This document shows positions 7,006 through 11,151 of a stretch of DNA of 11,151 nt, one piece after another. Origin of the DNA: an uncultured Gammaproteobacteria bacterium (GTDB taxonomy: Bacteria; Pseudomonadota; Gammaproteobacteria; Pseudomonadales; UBA5518). The notes under the pieces are model-generated. The model worked only from the letters and a program-made list of their open reading frames with translations. It had not been told where the DNA came from and did not search any database. The position numbers and the translations under genes are program-made. Numbering within the stretch: the first letter of the stretch is position 1; every line of letters starts with the position of its first letter. The stretch covers positions 1-11,151 of the forward strand of contig CAIXOY010000270.1 of the NCBI GenBank assembly GCA_903921135.1. Reading direction: 5' to 3'.

Positions 7006-8235
7006 ATGCCGGTCCGATACCCGTTCGCTGTCCTCGCGCTGCTGGCCATTGCCTGCGCGCAGCCACCCTGCGCCGCGGCCGCTGAAAGCGCCGCCACGCC
7101 CGCGCCTGTCGCCTCGATTCCACTGAACCCCGACGACCCGACCATCGAGGAATGGAAGCACCCGCGCGACATGAGCGCGGACAAGCGCCCGCCCGGGCCC
7201 GTCAACGTACAGCGCTTCGCGGGGGGCTTCACCAGCGGCGGTATCCCCACGTTTTTCCGCAAGCCCGTGGCGCTCACGCCCGCAGACCTGAAGGCGGGCA
7301 AGGTGGACGTCGCGATCATGGGCGCAGGCGTCGACATGGGCTCGGGGATGCGCGGCGCCGTCTACGGCCCCAACGCGCTGCGCACCGCGGATCGCTACCT
7401 CGGCTGGGGCGCCTACTCGGAGCCCAACATGCACGTGATGGTCGACTGGGAGCGCGACCTCACCGTGGTCGATTACGGCGACTCTCCCGTCGATCGCTTG
7501 AGCATGGAGCGCTCGATGGAGCCGATCCGAGCGATGGTGCGGGATATCGCCTCCACCGGCGCCGTCCCGCTGATCGTGGGCGGCGACCACTCGCTGGAAT
7601 ACCCGAACGTGGCCGGCGTGAGCGATGTCTACGGCAAGAAAAAAGTCGGCGTTATCCACTTCGACGCCCACTACGATGCGAGCGACGTGGGCGACGGGCA
7701 CCTCATCAGCCACGGGCAGCCCATCCGGCGCCTGATCAACGAAGGTCATGTGGACGGCAAGAACTACATCCAGGTGGGGCTGCGCGGTTACTGGCCCGGG
7801 CGCGCGGGTTTCGACTGGATGCGCGAGCAGGGCATGCGCTACCACACCATGGCCGAGGTGGAGCGTGACGGCTGGCCTGCCGTGATGGAGCGCGTGCTGA
7901 AAGAGGCCGCGGAAGGCACCGATTATCTCTACATCTCGCTCGATATCGACGTGCTGGATCCGGCCTACGCGCCCGGCACCGGCACGCCGGAGCCCGGCGG
8001 CCTCACCACGCGCGAACTCTTCCCGCTGTTGCGCGCACTCTGCGCTGACCAGCGCGTGGTGGGATTCGATCTGGTCGAGTTCAATCCGCTGGCCGATCCC
8101 GGTTACACCACGGGGCTGAACGCCGACCGCCTGATCCGCCAGTGCCTCACCGGTCTTGCCATGCGCAAGAAGGGCCTGCGCGGGGATTATCTGAGCCCCC
8201 TCACCGCGGAGGATGGCCGTGCAGACCCACGCTGA
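7006..8235 (+). CDS. Arginase/agmatinase-family ureohydrolase with N-terminal export signal
   Basis: This 409-residue enzyme should hydrolyse a guanidino compound to urea plus an amine at a two-metal (usually Mn) centre. All six metal ligands are visible: His195 in GGDHS; Asp220, His222 and Asp224 in HFDAHYDAS; Asp313 and Asp315 in SLDIDVLDP, followed by the PGTGTPEPGG loop at 323-332. SHGQPIRR and DLVEFNP also match the agmatinase and guanidinobutyrase branch. Residues 1-26 form a signal peptide: Arg4, hydrophobic 7-18, then CAAAA before ES. Cleavage after Ala26 is possible, as is lipidation at Cys17 (L-A-I-A-C, imperfect lipobox). At 409 residues it exceeds the usual 300-350, because of this leader and a Pro-rich N-terminal extension. 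Agmatinases normally act in the cytoplasm, so an exported form is unusual. It leads the operon, and the next gene starts inside its 3' end. The substrate (agmatine, guanidinobutyrate or another) is undetermined. Confidence 0.92.
   Translation: MPVRYPFAVLALLAIACAQPPCAAAAESAATPAPVASIPLNPDDPTIEEWKHPRDMSADKRPPGPVNVQRFAGGFTSGGIPTFFRKPVALTPADLKAGKVDVAIMGAGVDMGSGMRGAVYGPNALRTADRYLGWGAYSEPNMHVMVDWERDLTVVDYGDSPVDRLSMERSMEPIRAMVRDIASTGAVPLIVGGDHSLEYPNVAGVSDVYGKKKVGVIHFDAHYDASDVGDGHLISHGQPIRRLINEGHVDGKNYIQVGLRGYWPGRAGFDWMREQGMRYHTMAEVERDGWPAVMERVLKEAAEGTDYLYISLDIDVLDPAYAPGTGTPEPGGLTTRELFPLLRALCADQRVVGFDLVEFNPLADPGYTTGLNADRLIRQCLTGLAMRKKGLRGDYLSPLTAEDGRADPR
8208..8212 (+). promoter_or_regulatory. Shine-Dalgarno GGAGG deciding the start of the TIM-barrel gene
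   Basis: GGAGG at 8208-8212 directly abuts the ATG at 8213, leaving no spacer, but sits six bases before the in-frame GTG at 8219. That is the same spacing seen for the ureohydrolase. The GTG is therefore the more likely start, shortening the protein by two residues. The site lies within the ureohydrolase coding sequence, so ribosomes finishing that gene can re-initiate. Confidence 0.6.
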
Positions 8236-9049
8236 GATACCCGCTTCGCCGCTGTCTCTGGGGCTCTGCTACGGCAGCCTCTGCGCCATGGACGCCGACG
8301 CGCTCGTCGCCGTCGCGGGCGAGGCGGGCTTCACGAGCGTGATGCTGCCACCCTTCCCCGAAAGCGCCTGCGCCACGCGCGCCGAATTCCGCGCGCTGCT
8401 TGATCGCTACGGCATCCGCCGCGTGGTGCTCGACGGCACGATGGGCATGCTGCCGCGTTGTGCCTTCGCGCGCGTCAACGGCTTCACTGTGGCGCGGCAC
8501 CTCGCCGCCGCCGAGCGATTCTGCGTCGACTGTTTCAATGTGCCGCACTACGAGGGCGATCCGCGCGCCACGGTGGCGGAGTTCGTGGATGCGCTCGCCC
8601 CTTTCTGCGAGAGCGCCGCGACTCTCGGCGCGTCGGTGGCGCTGGAATTCCTGCCCGGCACCGGCATACCCGACATCGAGCGGGCGCTGCGGATCACTGA
8701 ACAAACCGGCGCGCCCAATCTTGGCATCGCCCTGGACACCTGGCACTGGGCGCGCTGCCGCGCCACGCTGGACGATATCCGTGCGCTGCCGCCGGGCATG
8801 ATCAAGGATTTCCAGTTGAGCGACCGCGCCGCCGACGAAGACACGCGCCCGGACTCGATCCAATGGGGCCGGCTGGTGCCCGGCGAGGGTGCGGCGCCGC
8901 TCGCGGAGATCATCCGCGCCGTGCAGGCCAACGCGCCGGGCATGAGCCTGAACGCCGAGGTGTTCTCGCAGGAACTGCAGGCGCTGGCGCCGCAACTCGC
9001 CGCGGCACGCATCGCGCAGGGGCTTCGCCGTATCATCGCGGCGATCTGA
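8219..9049 (+). CDS. Sugar phosphate isomerase/epimerase-like TIM-barrel protein (xylose isomerase-like)
   Basis: The product has 276 residues from GTG 8219 (278 if ATG 8213 is used; numbers below use the longer form). It has the pattern of the AP-endonuclease-2/xylose-isomerase-like superfamily: alternating beta strands and helices with metal-ligand acids at strand ends. Glu145 (VALEFLPGTG), Asp175 (IALDTWHW, with His178), the QLSD segment at 201-204 and Glu249 (LNAEVFS) are the likely metal and substrate residues. The late motif RLVPGEGAAPLAEIIRA is typical of the family. These enzymes isomerise or epimerise sugars, inositols, hydroxypyruvate or keto-acids, or dehydrate them, in the cytoplasm. 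No signal peptide is seen. It has eight cysteines, which is many for its size. It overlaps the ureohydrolase by 17 bases and precedes an SDR by 23, consistent with one operon. Superfamily is confident; reaction is not assignable. Confidence 0.87.
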   Translation: MQTHAEIPASPLSLGLCYGSLCAMDADALVAVAGEAGFTSVMLPPFPESACATRAEFRALLDRYGIRRVVLDGTMGMLPRCAFARVNGFTVARHLAAAERFCVDCFNVPHYEGDPRATVAEFVDALAPFCESAATLGASVALEFLPGTGIPDIERALRITEQTGAPNLGIALDTWHWARCRATLDDIRALPPGMIKDFQLSDRAADEDTRPDSIQWGRLVPGEGAAPLAEIIRAVQANAPGMSLNAEVFSQELQALAPQLAAARIAQGLRRIIAAI

Positions 9050-9072
9050 CACACAGGCATATCGGAGACATC

Positions 9073-9846
9073 ATGGAGCTGGGGCTGGCGGGCAAGAGTG
9101 TTCTGATCACGGGTGCGGCGAGCGGTATCGGTCTCGCCAGCGTCGAGGCCTTCGCCGCAGAGGGCGCGCGCGTGCTCGCGGTGGACATCAATGCCGGTGT
9201 GCTGCACGCGGCCATCTCGGCGCTCGGCAACGAACACATAAAAGCGCAGGTCGCCGATGTCACCGATGCGCAACAGGTGCAGGCCGCCGTGGCGCGCGCG
9301 GTGGCGGAATTCGGGCGTCTCGATGTGGTGTTCGCCAACGCGGGTGGCGCTATCCCCACGCCCACCGATCAACAGGATCTCGAGGACTACCGCCGCATCA
9401 TGGCGCTGAACCACGACGGCGTGTATTTCGCCATCCACGCCGCGCTGCCGGTGATGCTCGCGCAGGGCAAGGGCTGTTTCATCGTCACCTCCTCCGGTGC
9501 GGGTCTGAACTCGGCACCCGGGCTCACCGTCTACGGCGCAGCCAAGGCCGGTGTGATCAGCATGGCCCGCTCCATCGCTACCGAGTACGGCGCGCGCGGC
9601 ATCCGCGCCAACGTGATCGCGCCGGGCCCCATGCTCACGCCGCCCGTGCGCGAGTGGCTCTCCGGCATCCCGCAGGGCTACGAGCGCTTCTGCAAGCAGG
9701 TGCCGAGCGGTCGCATGGGCACCGCAGAGGACATCGCCGATGCGGCGCTCTTCCTTGCGAGCGATCGCGCCGAATTCGTGAACGGTGTGGTGCTGCCGGT
9801 GGACGGCGCGCTGCACGCACGGCTCTCTTCCCCCTCACTCGACTGA
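9073..9846 (+). CDS. SDR-family oxidoreductase, probable NAD(H)-dependent
   Basis: This is a complete 257-residue classical SDR. The cofactor loop TGAASGIG is at 13-20, and Asp38 at the end of the second strand (AVDI) favours NAD(H) over NADP(H). FANAGG lies at 87-92 and the active site is N113, S141, Y154 and K158 (YGAAK). The C-terminal part reads LASDRAEFVNGVVLPVDGAL. The ATG at 9073 has GGAGA four bases upstream, and the glycine motif begins at the usual distance, so longer upstream in-frame starts are not needed. It presumably oxidises a secondary alcohol in the cytoplasm, with NAD preference suggesting the degradative direction. The next gene starts 11 bases later and encodes a second SDR with a nearly parallel N-terminus. 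Substrate is unknown; family call is very strong. Confidence 0.95.
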   Translation: MELGLAGKSVLITGAASGIGLASVEAFAAEGARVLAVDINAGVLHAAISALGNEHIKAQVADVTDAQQVQAAVARAVAEFGRLDVVFANAGGAIPTPTDQQDLEDYRRIMALNHDGVYFAIHAALPVMLAQGKGCFIVTSSGAGLNSAPGLTVYGAAKAGVISMARSIATEYGARGIRANVIAPGPMLTPPVREWLSGIPQGYERFCKQVPSGRMGTAEDIADAALFLASDRAEFVNGVVLPVDGALHARLSSPSLD

Positions 9847-9857
9847 AGGACACACGC

Positions 9858-10691
9858 ATGGATCTGGGTCTCGCCGGCAAGACGGTCATCATCACGGGCG
9901 GCAGCGGCGGCATCGGCCGCGGACTGGTGCTGGAGTTCGCCCGCGAGGGCTGCAATGTGGTCAGCGCCTCGCGCGACGCGGAGACAGGCCGCAAGCTCGC
10001 CGCCGAAGCAGAAGCCGCGGGCTTTGCCGGGCGCATCCTTCCGGTGGCCACAGACGTCACGCGCCGCGACTCGGTGGACGCGATGGTCGAGGCCACGCAT
10101 GCGGCCTTCGGCCCGGTGGACGTGCTGGTCAACAACGCCGGCGGCGTGGCGCATCCCTCGGCTTTCGAGGAGTTCGACGAGGCGGGCCGGCGCTGGGAAA
10201 TCGCGCTGAACATCGATGGCGTGGTGAACTGCTGCCAGGCGGTGGCCGCAGACATGCTGGGCCGCCAGTACGGCAGCATCATCAACATTTCCTCGAACTC
10301 CTCGCTGCTCGGCGAGGCTGCAGCCAACGTGGCGCACTACGGCGGCACCAAGGGCTTCGTGAACAGCTTCAGCAAGGCGCTTGCGTGGGAGTGGGCGCGC
10401 AAGGGTGTGCGCGTGAACAACATCGCGCCGGGCTGGATCGTGCCGCACCAGGCCGATGAGGTAGGGCAGGGGAGTTTCTGGAACCGCTTCGGTTTCGAGA
10501 CCATGGGCCGTCCGGAAGAGATGCAGTCTGCGCTCGAGGGCGGCTCGCTCTACAACATGAGCAGCCTGCCGATCCCGCGGCTCGGCCGCCCCGAGGATAT
10601 GGCGTGGCTCGCGATGTTTCTGGCCTCCGATCGCTCGAACTACATCACCGGCCAGCTGATCAGTGTGAGTGGTGGGGTGTACATGCCCTGA
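9858..10691 (+). CDS. SDR-family oxidoreductase, probable NADP(H)-dependent
   Basis: This is a complete 277-residue classical SDR. TGGSGGIG is at 13-20 and VNNAGG follows at about 94-99. Ser38-Arg39 (SASRD) after the second strand replaces the acidic residue of NAD enzymes and fits NADP(H). The catalytic pair is Tyr161 and Lys165 (HYGGTK). The catalytic Ser is one of the run at 145-149 (NISSNSS); counting 13 back from Tyr gives Ser148, while the usual second Ser of ISS would be Ser146. The protein is about 20 residues longer than its neighbour because of an insertion at about 195-230 (between APGWIVPHQ and PIPRLGRPEDM) in the substrate-lid region. AAGGA sits seven bases before the ATG. With the preceding SDR it could perform sequential or opposing redox steps, such as inversion of an alcohol through a ketone. 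Substrate is unknown. Confidence 0.95.
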   Translation: MDLGLAGKTVIITGGSGGIGRGLVLEFAREGCNVVSASRDAETGRKLAAEAEAAGFAGRILPVATDVTRRDSVDAMVEATHAAFGPVDVLVNNAGGVAHPSAFEEFDEAGRRWEIALNIDGVVNCCQAVAADMLGRQYGSIINISSNSSLLGEAAANVAHYGGTKGFVNSFSKALAWEWARKGVRVNNIAPGWIVPHQADEVGQGSFWNRFGFETMGRPEEMQSALEGGSLYNMSSLPIPRLGRPEDMAWLAMFLASDRSNYITGQLISVSGGVYMP

Positions 10692-10704
10692 CCGGGGCCG
10701 CGGC

Positions 10705-11151
10705 ATGAGCCACGGGGGCTATTACCGGAGCCCTTGGCCTGGCGAAGACGGAGGCCCCGCGCGGCTGCAGGTGCCGCAGGGTCCCTTCGCCCCGCTGTTG
10801 GGCGCCGGCAAGCGCTTGCACATCACGCGCCGGCGCGTGCACTTCCCCACCATGACGGTGCTGCGCCAGCCCGGCGAGGTGTACCTGCTCCGGCACCGGA
10901 TGATGCGCCACCGCTTTCTCGGCCTGCCGACGCAGGCGTGGGTCGAGCGCATCGACCCGCTCACGCTGAAGCCCTTGGCCTGCTCGCCTCCCTTGCCCGG
11001 CGGCGCGGCCTGGCCGGGCGGCATGGCGGTGCACCGCAACGGCGATCTCTACGTGGTCTACGGGCGCTGGTGCCACCGGCTCGCGCCGGACTGCAGCCTG
11101 CGTGCCTCGCTGCAGTTGCCGCGCGAGCGGCCCTACAACTCCTTCGTGATC
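10705..11151 (+). CDS. Partial unrecognised protein, probable beta-propeller (SMP-30/NHL-like), 3' end outside window
   Basis: From the ATG at 10705 the frame is open through the last base, giving 149 codons with no stop. It starts 13 bases after the second SDR and has a weak GGGG about seven bases before the ATG, so it is probably the next gene of the same operon. There is no signal peptide. Strand-rich blocks ending in short motifs can be seen: MTVLRQPGEVYLLRH, AWVERIDPLTLKPLA, GGMAVHRNGDLYVVYG and HRLAPDCSLRASLQLP. The pattern of a small hydrophobic strand, a turn with Asn-Gly-Asp and another strand recurs as in beta-propeller blades of the SMP-30/gluconolactonase or NHL type. I do not recognise the family firmly. 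If it is a lactonase-like propeller it would fit a sugar-acid or lactone pathway; that is inference. Being real and coding is well supported by uninterrupted length, codon style and context. Confidence 0.7.
   Translation, partial: MSHGGYYRSPWPGEDGGPARLQVPQGPFAPLLGAGKRLHITRRRVHFPTMTVLRQPGEVYLLRHRMMRHRFLGLPTQAWVERIDPLTLKPLACSPPLPGGAAWPGGMAVHRNGDLYVVYGRWCHRLAPDCSLRASLQLPRERPYNSFVI

Noticed and set aside
8863..9072. A longer start for the first full SDR, inside the TIM-barrel gene
   Set aside because: The extra 70 residues are an out-of-frame reading of the upstream gene. SDRs begin shortly before the glycine loop, and 9073 has its own ribosome site.
9654..9857. A longer start for the second SDR, inside the first
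   Set aside because: Same reasoning: the added residues are shadow sequence, and AAGGA precedes the ATG at 9858.

Overview
The window is dense, uniformly GC-rich bacterial DNA with almost no intergenic space. I see no RNA genes, insertion sequences, CRISPR arrays or attachment sites. The gene families, Shine-Dalgarno usage and GC-biased third positions fit a high-GC Pseudomonadota (gamma- or betaproteobacterium), possibly a free-living catabolic generalist. That placement is inference from style and gene content; there is no phylogenetic marker in the window.

Layout. (1) Bases 1-329 (+): the C-terminal part of a short-chain dehydrogenase/reductase (SDR), whose tail recalls SDRs of steroid ring C/D degradation. 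(2) Bases 421-5663 (+): a two-gene signalling operon. It encodes a membrane-bound CHASE4-HAMP hybrid histidine kinase with two receiver domains and an HPt domain, then, in a 4-base ATGA overlap, a REC-PAS-GGDEF-EAL response regulator. Every residue I could check for phosphorelay, diguanylate cyclase and phosphodiesterase chemistry is present, so the pair should convert a periplasmic signal into a change in cyclic di-GMP. The GGDEF domain carries a 12-residue insertion that displaces its putative inhibitory-site motif. (3) Bases 5667-6878 (-): an MFS transporter of ACS type, convergent with the regulator (3 bases between stop codons) and divergent from the next operon. (4) Bases 7006-11151 (+): a tight catabolic operon. 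It encodes an arginase/agmatinase-family ureohydrolase with an export signal, a TIM-barrel sugar-phosphate isomerase/epimerase-like protein, two adjacent SDRs with contrasting cofactor signatures, and the start of a probable beta-propeller protein that runs off the right end.

How they may work together. The MFS transporter and the five-gene operon share a 127-base divergent control region and look like one uptake and breakdown module. A plausible reading is that a guanidino-containing or polyhydroxylated compound is trimmed outside the cytoplasm by the ureohydrolase, imported by the transporter, then isomerised and oxidised or reduced by the TIM-barrel protein and the SDR pair. The substrate cannot be read from sequence. 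The signalling pair sits beside this module with no visible direct link to it.
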